DNA of 64,000 bases from positions 56,997 through 120,996 of the forward strand of contig JASJFT010000137.1 of NCBI GenBank assembly GCA_030770425.1, written 5' to 3'. This DNA is from Darksidea phi. Its lineage: Eukaryota; Ascomycota; Dothideomycetes; Pleosporales; Lentitheciaceae. Under the pieces are notes generated by a model. The model had not been told where the DNA came from. It saw only the letters and a list, made by a program, of their open reading frames with translations, and did no database searches. The translations under genes were made by a program, and so were the position numbers. Positions 11,052 through 22,597 of the stretch are shown here, in pieces (position 1 is the first letter of the stretch; the number at the start of each line of letters is the position of its first letter).

Positions 11052-11648
11052 GGCGGAGCGCAGTGCGAATGCGAGCGGAGCGATGCGGGGTCGACATGTC
11101 GGCCGTGTTCGCCTTCAAGAGTGCAGTGTCGAGGCGGAAAAGTAAGTTGACCTGGCCTCAACAACAGAGCGCCGACGGCTGAGGCCACATGCCTTTGCAA
11201 TGTGCGGCATCTCGTGGGGAGAGGCCATGGACGTAGGGGGAGGCCGTGGGGAGGCCGTGGTCCAGTGCAGAGGGCGGCGAATGGCACACGGCCGCGTTCT
11301 CGTGCGTTGGCGCGACACAGCGGGCAGCGAATGGCAGCCGGAAGCGGCCAGGGGGCGTCGACCGCGTGACGCTGCATGGATGCTCGCGCTGGAGCCAACG
11401 GCTGTACCCGCACCTCCGGCCGCCAGTGCCAGCTCGACTTTTTGGCTCCGCACGGGCCTTTGTTTACACCTGCACACACTCCCACTCCCACCACCACTGT
11501 CACCACCGCCGTCTCCCGTTCACCATTGACCCCGCCTGTTTCCGCTGATGCTTTCCGCCGACGCACCTGCTTCACCACTGCACCCTCTCTCAGCAACACA
11601 GTCCCGCTTGGGCGGACCCATACACAGCCCTGAGGGGCATCGTACGCC
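11052..11648. other. Divergent promoter region, GC-rich
   Basis: Shared upstream region of the phospholipase A2 and the coiled-coil protein. GC-rich and open in several frames on both strands without protein-like content. A C/ACC-rich stretch at 11460-11530 resembles a fungal 5' leader for the right-hand gene. Confidence 0.5.
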
Positions 11649-13778
11649 ATGGACGGTCCTCCTCCGCCTCCGCCTCCACCCCATGGCACGAACCCAAAGA
11701 CAACAGGCGGAAGCGGCGGCAGCAGCGGCAGCGGTGGCCTGCCCCCAGGCAACTATGACATCTTCATAATCCCACCGCACTCGTCGGGTGGCGGCTTCGT
11801 CTACCTGCCGAGTCTGCAGGTCCAGCGCAACAGCTTCCTTGCCGGCGTGGCCAGTACCTTGGCTAGCATTGCCGTGTGGATCATGATCGAGCCGACGGTC
11901 AAGCAATGGTTCATCATAGTCAGCCAGAGTGTATCGGCGGGCGGAAACGGCGTCGTGCTCCTGGTCGCCGTAGTCGGCATCGCCGGATGGGCATGGGGCA
12001 AGACTCAGGGCGTGGGTGGGGGCTTTGGCGGTGCCTTCGACAGCGGACGGCCAGGTGGAGGAGCAGGAGCAGGTGCAGGTGCATCAGGCACCAACTACCA
12101 ACGTGCACCTCCGCCGCCTCCGCACGGCAGCTACCCCGGCGCCGGATCGCCTCCACCCCAAGGTGCCCACGGCGGTTGGCACGGCTCGCACCAGCAACGA
12201 GGCACCGCACCTCCCCCGCCACAGGAAGACGATTCGTGGTCAGGCTCGCAGGCCGACGCCGAAGCCCGCGCCAACTGGGAGAAAGCCCGCGAGGAGACGC
12301 GCAAGAAGGAAGAGGAGCGGAAAAGGGACGAGGAGCGAAAAAAGGCCGAAGAAGCCCAGAAGAAAGCCGAAGAAGCCCAGAAGAGAGCTGAAGAAGCCCA
12401 GAAGAGAGCCGAAGAAGCTCAGAAGAAGAAAGAAGAGGATCGGAAAGCGAAAGAGGAAGCCGACCGGCAAGCCCGTGCCAAGGCAGAAAAGGAGAAGTGG
12501 GAGAAGATGCGGGCTCGGGAACGGGAGCAGCGAGAACGGGATGCCCGCGAACGAATCGCCCGGGAACGGGCTCAGAAGGAAAAAGAAGCCAAGGAGAAGG
12601 AGGAGAGGGACCGGCAAGCTCGAGAAGCGGCAGCCCGGGAGAAGATTGAGCGAGAGATTCGCGAAAAGCTAGAGGCAGAGCAGAGGGTCAAAGCGGCAGA
12701 AGAGGCTGCGAGGAGGGCCGAAGAGGCCAGAGTAGCTGCCGAAAGGAAAGCAGCCGAGGAGAAGGAAGCCGCTATAAGGAGGGCGGCAGAGGAACAGGCC
12801 GCGAGAGAAGCTGCTGCTGCAAAAGCTAAGGCAGATGCCGACCGCGCTCAACGCCTAAAGGCCGCCCGCGAACGCGCCCAACGTGACCGCGAAGCCCGCC
12901 TCAAGGCCGAGGCCGACAAGCTCAAAGCACAAGCGGCAGCAGCAGCACCCACAGAGACCGGTCGACGCTCCACAACGTACGGCGGCATTGGGGCTGGTGA
13001 GCGGCTCGATCCCTATGCTGGAAGCCGAAGCCCACCTACACCCTCAGTAACCTCTACCCGCACCTCTCCGATCAAGGCGACCGTGACCCCGAAAAAGAAC
13101 TATGAGAAGCCTTCAGCGAAGTCGTATGTTGGCACCGAAGACGAGCACTCGTTCCGTCCCTACGACACACCCGGCGCCCGACGCCCTCCAAAACCGCCTT
13201 CTCATGCTTCGTCTTCTTACACGGCATCGAGCTACGCGGCGTCACAGTCGACAGCGCGCACAACGCCGCCGCCAAGCCAGCGCGGTCCGTATTCGACAAA
13301 TGATCCGGACAAGATACAGATCAAGGCCGTGTATCTGTTCAACGACTTGTTCCCGAAGCCGGTAGCACAGCTCGTGTCTAATGTAGGCAAGGTGACGGAC
13401 GGTTTGATTCTGAAGATACAGTCTGAGGGTCTGTTCATCGACGACGATGTGAGGAATATACCGCAGCGCGAGTGGGACGTCAAGGCTTGGACGTTGAAGC
13501 TGGTTGAGGTAAGCTTGCCTCTCGTCCCATTTAGAAGTAGCTCACTGACTTTTAGACAGACTGGTGTAAACACGGCCAAGGGGCTACATATTTTCCGCGC
13601 CCATGTCCGCGACGCCGACGGCAAGAAATACGTCTTCCTTATCGACGACTCGGAAAGCTGGAAGCTGGCTATTGGGCTCCAGCGCCTGAGAAAGGGATCG
13701 CAGGTACGCAGTTTGCAGAACAGTCAGATGGCGCCGAGCGAAGTAACGAGGATTCTGAATTCGGTGCCCCCGGTATAA
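11649..13778 (+). CDS. Proline-rich coiled-coil protein with two membrane segments
   Basis: Conserved-looking fungal protein I cannot name. The full frame is 709 residues. Order: proline tract (MDGPPPPPPPPHG) and Gly/Ser linker to about 35; two hydrophobic segments at about 63-80 and 101-117; a Gly/Pro-rich linker; a very long charged helix at about 198-430 (KAEEAQKKAEEAQKRAEEAQ repeats, then AREREQRER-type); a Ser/Pro/Thr-rich linker; and a compact C-terminal domain of about 170 residues (IKAVYLFNDLFPKPVAQLV, KKYVFLIDDSESWKLAIGL). A probable intron at 13509-13559 (GTAAGC...ACAG) is 51 bases and stop-free, so both spliced (692 residues) and retained forms stay in frame. Likely a membrane-anchored scaffold; this is inference from architecture. 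Confidence 0.8.
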   Translation: MDGPPPPPPPPHGTNPKTTGGSGGSSGSGGLPPGNYDIFIIPPHSSGGGFVYLPSLQVQRNSFLAGVASTLASIAVWIMIEPTVKQWFIIVSQSVSAGGNGVVLLVAVVGIAGWAWGKTQGVGGGFGGAFDSGRPGGGAGAGAGASGTNYQRAPPPPPHGSYPGAGSPPPQGAHGGWHGSHQQRGTAPPPPQEDDSWSGSQADAEARANWEKAREETRKKEEERKRDEERKKAEEAQKKAEEAQKRAEEAQKRAEEAQKKKEEDRKAKEEADRQARAKAEKEKWEKMRAREREQRERDARERIARERAQKEKEAKEKEERDRQAREAAAREKIEREIREKLEAEQRVKAAEEAARRAEEARVAAERKAAEEKEAAIRRAAEEQAAREAAAAKAKADADRAQRLKAARERAQRDREARLKAEADKLKAQAAAAAPTETGRRSTTYGGIGAGERLDPYAGSRSPPTPSVTSTRTSPIKATVTPKKNYEKPSAKSYVGTEDEHSFRPYDTPGARRPPKPPSHASSSYTASSYAASQSTARTTPPPSQRGPYSTNDPDKIQIKAVYLFNDLFPKPVAQLVSNVGKVTDGLILKIQSEGLFIDDDVRNIPQREWDVKAWTLKLVEVSLPLVPFRSSSLTFRQTGVNTAKGLHIFRAHVRDADGKKYVFLIDDSESWKLAIGLQRLRKGSQVRSLQNSQMAPSEVTRILNSVPPV

Positions 13779-14406
13779 CGCGTGTTGAGAGTTGTTGGTA
13801 CACAAGTTGGAGGTTATAAAGTGGTGGCAGACACGTAGACAGGCATGCAGGTCTTGGTGTGGAATGTGGCCCATGCTTGGGTCACATACCAATGGAGATG
13901 GAAAAGCGTTCATTGTTTGTGCGATGCGATAAGATTCCCCCTTACATTGGGTTGAGTTCGATGAGATATCCTTCTTTGATCTTCTTCATCTTCTCTGCAT
14001 CAGCGACGGAGTTTGTAAAGCAAGAGCCGGGTGTGGGCAGTATCATTCTCTTTGTATATTGCATGACGGTGTACATATGGCGCATGTTTGGGCTATTGTA
14101 GATAAATCAATCTTGGGATGGCGCAGTTGAAGATGAACGGGGAATATTGCAGGTTCTTTACGTTTGATATCCGATGTGTTGCCATATGGAGTACCTGAAA
14201 GTATTGCGCCAGTCCGTCGGACAGACTATTCCTCCGCAAGGCAATACCACCCATGCAAAACTAATGCGCAAGTCGGTGTTTGCAGTGTTGAAGGTCGACA
14301 GGGCTGCGATTGCAATCCTCGTGAAAGACTATGCCCGTTGAGTGATTGAGGGTCTGCGGAGGATCAGTGAGTAGTCGAGAATGTGATGGAAAACACGACA
14401 ACCCAC
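13779..14406. other. Intergenic, convergent 3' ends
   Basis: Spacer between convergent genes. Short open frames only; no recognised feature. Confidence 0.5.
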
Positions 14407-15005
14407 CTACCACTTGAGCACGACCTGGATGCTCTTATATGTCGAGACCGTGGAACAGACACATTGGCCATCGCCGGTCGGACCCTGACAAATGTGCGGC
14501 TCAAGGCTCCACCCACCAGTGCAGTTGTTGGTGTGATAGATGCGGACTATCTCTTATCAGCCGGCGTCACCATACCACTTTCTCGGTGAACTTCATCCCT
14601 GGAAGGTCCGCCTCTATTCTCGAATAACAGAAGCGATACTTTCCAGGGTCCACGGAGTAGGTAGCGGAACCCTTGGTCGTGCGATCGACCTGTAACGCAA
14701 ACCTGAACCAAAGTTTTTTACTTACGAGAATTGTACTTCAACTTGTTCTTGTTTGAACCCAGGACCACCAGGCTCTCCGTGCCTGGCAAGAAAGGGAAAC
14801 ATGTCCCATCCTCGTAAATTGGTAGCTTGCAGGACTTCATGTCGTTGGTGTGGCAGTTCGCAGTGCTGTAGGTGTCGATAACTGCGAGCGGGTGGCCGGT
14901 GGGAGTCGCGGTGGGTGGAATATAGCCTTCGGCGTTGCAGGAGGTGTTAGCGAGTGCGACAGAAAGAAGGCCCGCTAGGGTGGTGAGAAGGGCAAAGAGT
15001 TGCAT
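14407..15005 (-). CDS. Small Cys-rich secreted protein
   Basis: Hypothetical secreted protein. Two-exon model: 15005-14726 and 14546-14407, 139 residues, with a GTAAGT donor, a CTGAT branch-like site and a TAG acceptor, phases matching. Residues 1-19 are a signal peptide (MQLFALLTTLAGLLSVALA). The mature part has four cysteines in exon 1 (TSCN, ANCH, KSCK, GTCF) and four in exon 2 (NNCTGG, HICQ, GQCVC), an even number that fits disulfide pairing; NNCTGGW and YKSIQVVLKW look like beta strands. The 179-base intron contains a 40-codon stretch in another frame that also looks like protein, so the model may be incomplete (see findings). Small size, signal peptide and cysteines fit an effector or cell-wall protein, but no family is recognised. 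Confidence 0.65.
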
Positions 15006-15554
15006 GGTGATGTTTTGCTTGGGGTTTGGTTTACGGTCCGTGCAGGAGGAGCGAAATGTCGTGGATGGAAGAGAAAGAGACAGTGCGGGATGCCGGGTTA
15101 GCGACCAGGTGTACGATACTCATATAAATTCCCTCTGGGGCGCGGGTTGTAAATGGTGCGAACAGCACTAAGGTTCCACACCTGGAGGTAAGATCGTTGT
15201 CAAAACAGGAGCGATGGTTAGGAATGGCGCACCGATACAGGTGTGGGAGGGCACGGAGAATCATTTACCCAATGAGCGGCCATTCCAATCAAAATAGCCG
15301 TACGGGACAATATGTGATAATTTCGTAAAGACGGCACCTAAGACGGGTATGGAAGTGAAGGTGACGCATACTCGGAATCCAGGTACTTAAGTCGTCTAGC
15401 CTCCTCTCTCGTCATACAGCCAGTGCCGTAGTTCTTACATCACCTATTCTAGTGCAACATGACAGATAAATTGCATGAGAGAGCTTGAGCCCGTAGGCGA
15501 GTTCATCATTGATACTATGATGGTAAGACATGCACCTTCAACCTCAAGACACGA
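15006..15554. other. Intergenic between secreted protein and Sec39
   Basis: Promoter side of the small secreted protein and 3' side of the Sec39 gene. No gene or clear motif seen. Confidence 0.5.
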
Positions 15555-18463
15555 CTACTCGTGATCCCGGTTAGGAACTGGATTTGCACCTGGGAACCGC
15601 TAATGTCAGTAAATTGTTTTCGAGCCTCTGATGTAAAGTTGTACTTACCAAGAACCCAACCAATGCCGCTGGCTAAACCACCAGTCACGGCATTGGCCAC
15701 CATGTCCCTCCTCCTCACCCGGTCATCTGTGCCACCCCCTGTGCTCCCAGAATCACTCAAATCCATGGACACCCGTCCTCTATCGCCAACTGTATCCCTA
15801 TTCCCTGTACTGGAAACACTTTGGCTGTTACCACGAAGCGGAAATGCGGTCTTCGAAAAGGCAGCCGCAGCTCCTCTAGCAACGTCGAAAAGTCCCATAG
15901 GCGCTTCTTCAGCAGCGCCCCTACCAACCTCGCGCCGCGGTTGTATAGCGATGGTATCGTTGGCAAAAGCACCCGGTAATCTGCGGTCCGCCGCATCGTT
16001 GAACTGCTCTTCCGCTTCGTCCTCCTTCGCGAGTAAGCTTGTCATTTCCGTCTCGCATTCCTGCCAGACAGCCAGAACCTCCTCAAGATGACGGGGCGGC
16101 GCGAGTAAAAGCGCTTGTGAAAGGAGCTCCATGCGTTGTTCTAATCTTCGTAAATCCGGACGAGCAACTGTGCTGGACTGGCGCCAGGTTGACGATGTTG
16201 GAGATGAGCGATAACGACCCGCCTGGAGAGCGGCCCGCCATGCGACATCTTCACTGTCATCTTCTTCTTTGATCGAATCGTATGAGCCGAAAGAGAACCG
16301 GTTGGACGAGGTCGATGCAGCAGGAGACACGGTGGGCGATTGGCTGTACGGAGTAAGCCTGTTGACTACGTACGAATACGCAGTCTCGAAGTCATCTTCT
16401 CGAAGCGCTGCTTCCACGGTCATGCCAATTACACGGCGTTCGGCCGAAGCTCTTTTCTTCTCTATTGGCGCCAGATCTAGATGAGCAGTGTCATCGTGGT
16501 CGCCCACGAGTGTTGACGGCATAGCAACAACAAGATTCTGGCCGATAGAGATCAGGTCATCTAGGTGGGTATAGCTGTTGAGGTTTTGCGATAGCAGCTT
16601 TGCGATGAAGGACAGCGGGTCGGCACTCACGCGAATATTGACAGGTTGGAACGGAATGCCATGTGTGAGCTTTAATGAATAGAAAGACATGGCATGTGTC
16701 GCTGAAAGCAAAGCCTGGAGTCGTTGGAACCGGCGAGAGTTGGGGAAGTGAGGTGCGAAAGCTGAGGCAATGTCGGAAGCACGCTTCATTCCTCCTCGTG
16801 TTCGGTTACCGTTGCTGGCATTGTCGTAATGGTGCATTGCCGCTTCTAAGACGACCTTTTCGACGTCTGGGGGAGGCAACGGAGACTGACCGGGTTGTGT
16901 CTGAATGTAGATCTGGGCGGCTAAGCGGTAATGACTGCCCTCCAGCAAACCTTTCAGGATTTCAACCTCTAGTGTCTTGCCGTGGATGCGGCCGAACAGG
17001 CCTTGGGCATGACGACCGCCTTCGGCAAGGTTGCTGCCCCAATTCCAAAGCCAAAGAAGCTTCGATCTGATTGCTAGCCACTGCTCATCATCCTTCTTAC
17101 CCCCGCTACCAAGTGCATGAACGATCTTCTGCAGGAGAGTTGTCTGCTCGGCGAGATCGTTACGGAGGTACATTTGCGCAACCTCCCTGATGGAAAGTGA
17201 GTGTTGCAAGCTAGCTAGAACGCAGGTAGAAAACAAGAAGAGTTCAAGAAGACGGACAGGACTTCGTTCCGGCTGCGTCAAGGCATTGTCGAGCCGCGAA
17301 ATTTGGTCTTCATGGAGGGCAGATGGAGATACGTCGGCCAACTTGGAGCCTTCCAAGTCGTACGAAGGCAATGCCTCCACGCTAACATTGAGATCTGGTG
17401 GTTGCTCTAGACCGAGAAAGTCTGATAGTCGCGTCAATAAGGCATGCGCTGTTCGAAGTGTCTCTACGCTGCTGTTGTCCACAAGGTATAGACACACCAA
17501 GGCTGTTTGCGCGTATCGCAACTCCAGCTTGCGCTGCGTCTCGTCGTCCATGTAAGTCCGCCCCTCCTCGAAGCCACCCAAATCCATGTCTTCCGGTCCA
17601 TCCCACTCAGTGATTGCAGCAGACACCAAAGGCAGGTCGACCTTGGAAGTACGCACCAGCCAATCGAAAAGACACTCCCAATCATCTTGCTCTTGTTGTG
17701 GCAGTTCGCTGATTGACCTCCTCCGGTCATCCGAAGAAAGCTTACGCCTCTTTCGTTCGTTCGCCCCACAGATCCATGGACTGACCACGCCTCTTAGATC
17801 TCGAGCCGCACATTCCCTACCCGTCGCGTTCCCATGTGTCTTATGGAGGTTCGACAGCTGTAAATCTACCGCGCGCCTTCCCTTCAATCGAGCGAAGTCG
17901 TCGAGCGATGGCGTTGTTGTTTGTGGGTAGTATTCGTAGCCGAGCCGGAGTAGCGGTAGCACGGTGGAAATGAACCATGTCCGGAGGTATTCGGAGTGAT
18001 TTAGAAACGGCGAGAGCAGCTGAGGCACGAGATCAAGGAGACCTGTTTCAGCGTCTATGCGGTGCGCGCGGTGGATGAGGAAGTGGGTGAGCGGATCGAC
18101 CTCCATTTCAGATCTGTAGAGAGGATGCATAAGTGGCAACAACTCCAACTTCTTTCTTTGCCTCCGCGCCTGCGACTTGGAGAGCTTCTCCGCCGAGGCG
18201 AGATCAAGGGCGCCCGCAGTATCATTGTCTAGCGTCCGACTATTGGTAGCCAACTCGTCTAGGTACTCAATATACGTCAAAGGTTCGGCTCCTTCTGGGA
18301 GATAAGTCAAGAGTAAGCGTAACGTCGTCTCAAAGTCGAAATCGGCATCACGGAGAGCTGTCAAGGCCCGCAAACCGTCGATGTTCGATTCCGTAGCGTA
18401 TCGAACAGCGAGGAGGAAGCAGTGAGACGCCGAGAGGTCGCGGAGCTTCTGAAGCTCCACCAT
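15555..18463 (-). CDS. SEC39: Sec39-domain vesicle-tethering protein
   Basis: Subunit of the Dsl1/NRZ-type tether that docks Golgi-derived COPI vesicles at the endoplasmic reticulum. Exon 1 18463-15649, exon 2 15589-15555, 949 residues. The N terminus (LSASHCFLLAVRYATESNI, LRALTALRDADFDFETTL, LLLTYLPE) is the start of the Sec39 domain, and helical repeats continue through the protein (LKGLLEGSHYRLAAQIYI, VNIRVSADPLSFIAKLLSQN). The last intron (15590-15648, GTAAGT...CAG) joins GIGWVLG to ANPVPNRDHE; reading through instead adds an unconserved tail, so the spliced end is preferred. The C-terminal part is Ser-rich and of low complexity. Human NBAS and yeast Sec39 are the known relatives. Assignment rests on the domain, not on full-length identity. 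Confidence 0.85.
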
Positions 18464-18986
18464 GGTATCTCACAATGAAGTGATGCTTATGGGATCAAAG
18501 GGCTTTGGGCCAGCATCGTTGTCGAGGCTCGTTGTTGCAAAAGGACACGGCACCACGAATTGTAGATTCCAGCGTCCCGCTATGTTACGTCAGCGGTGCA
18601 CGGGCCGCTTCGCAGGTTCCGCATGGAGGACAGCATATGAGCAAAGAGGAAACAAAGTTACCCAATAATCTTTAATTCTACTAGAGCACTAATACGTAAA
18701 CCGGAACCAGAGCGCGACACAGAGCGGTAGCGACGGTCGTTAAAATGGGAGAGGAGTCTGCAAATTACGCTAGCAAAGAATGCCGAGCAAAGACGAGCAA
18801 GTGCAGGTCAATGCTCTGGAATTGAAACCCCAAAAAAAATCCACAAAAAACATCACAAAAAGAAAACCCCCCAAAAAAGAAAGAAGAAAACGTATGGATA
18901 GATCAATCATTATACTTAGTGCCAATGCCAATGCCACTGCCACAGCGGAAGATCAGAGACATGCAACAAGAGATACAGCAAGACGT
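18464..18986. other. Intergenic with A-rich tract
   Basis: Sec39 promoter and the 3' side of the zinc-finger/protease gene. An A-rich, nearly G-free run with C clusters lies at 18827-18895 on the plus strand. No gene seen. Confidence 0.5.
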
Positions 18987-21900
18987 TTATGTCGTAGTGT
19001 ATGGGAGAGCGGTATTTGGCATATCGGTAGCAAGTCGCAGAGCCGAGAACTTCTCGTCAATGGCATTTTCGCCATATGGGATGTATACCCATTCCTCGAT
19101 TGCTTCGATGCTGGGCGCGACTCGGGCCTTTGTTCGGGTAGGAAGCACCTTAACGCCCGTGCCATCAGGGGTCGGCAGCGGAGGAGGTATAGGGCTCTGT
19201 GGGGTGTGCACCCTTGTAGCAATATCCTCGGCGAACGAAGACTCTGAGGAGAGAAGGCTTGGGGTGGACGAAATGGAACATGCGCTATCCGTCCCGGAGC
19301 TTCCTCGACGACGAGACCTCTCGTGTCTGCTAACGGGAGAGAGCAGGTTTCTTACGGTAACGGGAAGACCAACGGGCTGGTCAAGCTCTTGCGGAGAGAC
19401 TTCTCGCAAGGTACCGTTGCTCCTGCGACTGAGCAACGAGCCTTGCCGCGAACGCGGACCCGAGTCCTCCGGAAGCTTGATTAGATGCGTATTCACTTTC
19501 ATCTGCTGGGCGATATCGGCGAAGACGTCTTGGATTGGCGTAAAAAGAAGGTTGCCGTTGTCCCAGCCCCAGAGTAGGCCCATGAGCCTGTTGTCGTTGC
19601 TCATAATCCAGGCGCCGCTATCACCCTGGAAATCGCGAACCCTAAGCCGTTCGCAGTCAGGCACCACCATGGCCCATTCGTGGGTGACACCATGCTCATC
19701 TCCGTATTGTACCAATGCTGGATTGATGTGTCCTTCTCGTAGGCCGCTTGTGGTGCCCACATAGTAGACTTGCTCCCCAGGAACCACATCGATAGTCGCG
19801 GTGCAAGGAGAACCAATGCCCTCGGGCCTGTTCATTTCCGCTTGAAGATGGCCAAGAGTAGGCTTATGGATTCGACCATAGCGGTGGAGATTCTTTCCCA
19901 TCCGGTGTCTTACAGTAACTTCCGATAACGACCAATCCATGCGGTGGCATTTCCCTTGTAGAAGAGGGTTCATTGATGGCCTTAGACAGGGCTGACTGCC
20001 TCCACATCGTTCTCGTACCATTCCCAGAGCGAATTGAGAGTCTGGACCATCTAGCTGTCGTTCAAAGCGCTTGTACTGCTGTAGTTCTTCATCTATGTCG
20101 CCAGCGAACAAAACCTCATCCACTTGACCTAGCGGGATTTCGTTCGGCGCATTTTGTCGAATTCTTAAGCTGAGTTCTTCAATCTTCTTTTCTAGTTGGT
20201 CTTTGACATCTCGGATATCACTAATAGAAGGTGACCGGACTTGAGTGGAAATGCTGCATGAACACTCGGAAATAAAGTGGGCCACGGTAAGCATGTACCT
20301 CCTATTATCGACCAAGATATATCCGCCTAGTGTCGCAGAAACATGTGTACAATCGTGCAGGCCAATCGAGGCACTCAACCCTGGAGTGTCCCATGGGCGC
20401 CGTTCGTGAGGAAAGCGCTGATCATACGGAGGGTCATCGGGGATCGAACCTAAATACGGGGCCGCAAAGTCAGCGAGGGTTATCTAGAGTGGTGTCCATC
20501 CCTGCTGGCTCAGATTGCACTCGGTATTTTGCAAACCGCAGCGCGAATGGATGGAGAGACACGTAGTTGATATCATGGAGTTACGCACCTTCCAAAGACC
20601 TTCCTACTAAACGCACAAGCGTGCCTTCAGTAAATTGGATGCGAAGCTCAGGACTTCCATTCTCAACGCAGATTTTCTTTACACTCTCTCGCATGACCTG
20701 TCTTGAAATCGTGCTTTGGTTATGGGAGCTCCTGAATCGAATGACAGGATGTACGCCATTAGCAAACTTCTGGCAAATTAGTGACACCGAGTAGCTGCCT
20801 TTGATAGATGCCTCCCGCACAATGACTGGAAAGCTTGGTAGGAGGCATTCGTTCCAAAGGGTCAGTACATCTGCATTGTCCTTTGGATCGAGTGCAAATA
20901 TCTCTGGCTGAGGGTGAACAGACACCTGCTGGTGGTAGGCTGGCTTTGGTATCTCATAAACCGTCATATCGGGATGATCGTTTGTTGGTGTTTTCGCTCG
21001 AATGTCACCAATTAGTACTTCCACCAAATATTTTCCTCTGTCTAGCTCGACAGAGAAAGATCCGCGCAGCTTGATAGCGCTCGCTTTTGAGTCAAAGATC
21101 GGGGATATGCTGAGCGCTTGCAGATCCTCGATAAGGGAGTTCCAATCTAATGGACTTATCAGCCAATCCTACCATACATTAAAGATGTGACGTACTTTGG
21201 TGTTTAGTGAGCGCATGCAGCTCTACCATCGACAGGGGGAAAGCCTGCTCGGGCTGATCTACGGGCAAAGACTTTGAGTGTGAGCTAGAGCTGGTGCCAG
21301 AGCCATCTACCTGTGGCCTGAGGGTATGAGGTATTGGAGGTGAAACTGTAGACGGAATCAAGAGATCATCTTCTGAATAACAGGTGCTGTACACATGTGG
21401 GCTAGGGATAGCCATAGCTGTATGGACAATCAGTAAATATACCAATAGGGAAGGTCGACCGACACATACTAGAGCTGACCTGTTTGGTCTTGCCGCGCTT
21501 CGCGTCAGAACTCGAGGCAGAGTTTAGAGGGCGTTTCTCACCGCTGACGGCTGACAAACGTTCGTATGGCAGGTTTGAATATGCTATACGCGCTAGTTAG
21601 CGGCCGGTACCACAGAGCTTAGAACAGGTGCAGATTTACCATTGGTTCTGCATTGACTCATCTCAGCCCCAGCGGATATATTCGGATGCACTTGCGTCCT
21701 ATGCTCTTCAAGCTCGCGCTGGGATGCAAAGAAAATGCCGCCAAAAGCCTTGCTCACATAACAAAGTTCTTCCAGGCATTGGAAGTCTCGAAAGTCAAAG
21801 GTATCTTCGACCTCATGAACATCTTTGAAATGTTTCTTCAACTTCTCTCCCCGACTCAGCGTTTTGGCTGGTATACCACGCAATAAGCAGGTTCCACACC

Positions 21901-22597
21901 GGTAACCTAGTCCGGTATCGCAATGATGTCTGTCATGATCCTTTTTTTCTTTTGAACTCGAAAAGCGAACATCCGTGCAGTCCTCGTGTCGGCAGCGGTG
22001 TTGCTCGCGGATATGTCGATCAAGTTCGTATTGTCGCCCGAAAGTCTTCCCCGAGCAGCCTTCTTGGCATTTGAATGGTTCGGCTGAGGAGGGGATTCTG
22101 GACATAGCAATCGGTGCTGGCCCTGGCAAATCAAACAACAGATCGGTGTCCAGACGAGGAGCAATGGGTGGGAACGCCGGTATCGGAGAATGTGTTATCT
22201 TGAACCGTGGGCTTCGAGGTGAAGAGGGTTCCGGACACTGAGAGAATAAGGTTTCCCTATTGGCGAATTCCGTACTCACCGGGTCGGCATTGTCGATTTC
22301 GTTGTAGCTGGTGTTGGTCGACGGCGCGCGTCCCATCGAGTCCTGATCAGATGATGGCGGTGAGCCGTGCTGGTAGCCCGGTGCGAGCCATGGGGCGCCT
22401 GCACAAGCCTGATCAAACCCAGAGGGCATTATTACATCTGAATTGAAGGGTCCGCTCGACAGAGGGATCGAAGAAGCGTATGTCCAGTACTCAGACGCGG
22501 ACGAATCGTCATAGTAGCCCAACGGTTCAGGGTCTGGACAATTGACGGACTCCATCATGAAGCATGGAAGATTCTGACCGAGCACTCCGAAGCTCAA
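18987..22597 (-). CDS. C2H2 zinc-finger / trypsin-like serine protease fusion protein
   Basis: Five exons joined by matching phases: 22597-21640, 21583-21470, 21417-21196, 21146-20589 and 20449-18987, 1104 residues. N-terminal 170 residues are Ser/Pro-rich. Residues about 175-304 hold four C2H2-like fingers (FKCQEGC...HIREQH; CRHEDC...HDRHHC; YRCGTC...HFKDVH; CLEELC...HRTQVH). A linker follows, then a domain at about 420-615 of unknown family. From about 640 comes a trypsin-fold protease with a complete triad: His675 (MLTVAHF), Asp789 (RMDWSLSEV) and Ser895 (FQGDSGAWIMS). A charged helix (DVKDQLEKKIEELSLRIRQ) is inserted between His and Asp. A Ser/Pro-rich tail follows. No signal peptide, so the protease is intracellular. 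All introns have GT-AG ends and clear donors (GTAAAT, GTATGT, GTACGT, GTGCGT). Two separate genes would be the alternative, but every junction joins in frame with no promoter-sized gap. Start may also be at 22558 or 22555. Confidence 0.78.

Noticed and set aside
10541..11752. A 403-codon minus-strand frame across the phospholipase A2 gene
   Set aside because: It overlaps the spliced phospholipase exons in another frame and its composition (Pro/Arg/Ser runs) is that of GC-rich antisense sequence.
18919..19764. A 281-codon plus-strand frame
   Set aside because: Antisense to the C-terminal exon of the zinc-finger/protease gene, whose frame carries conserved motifs.
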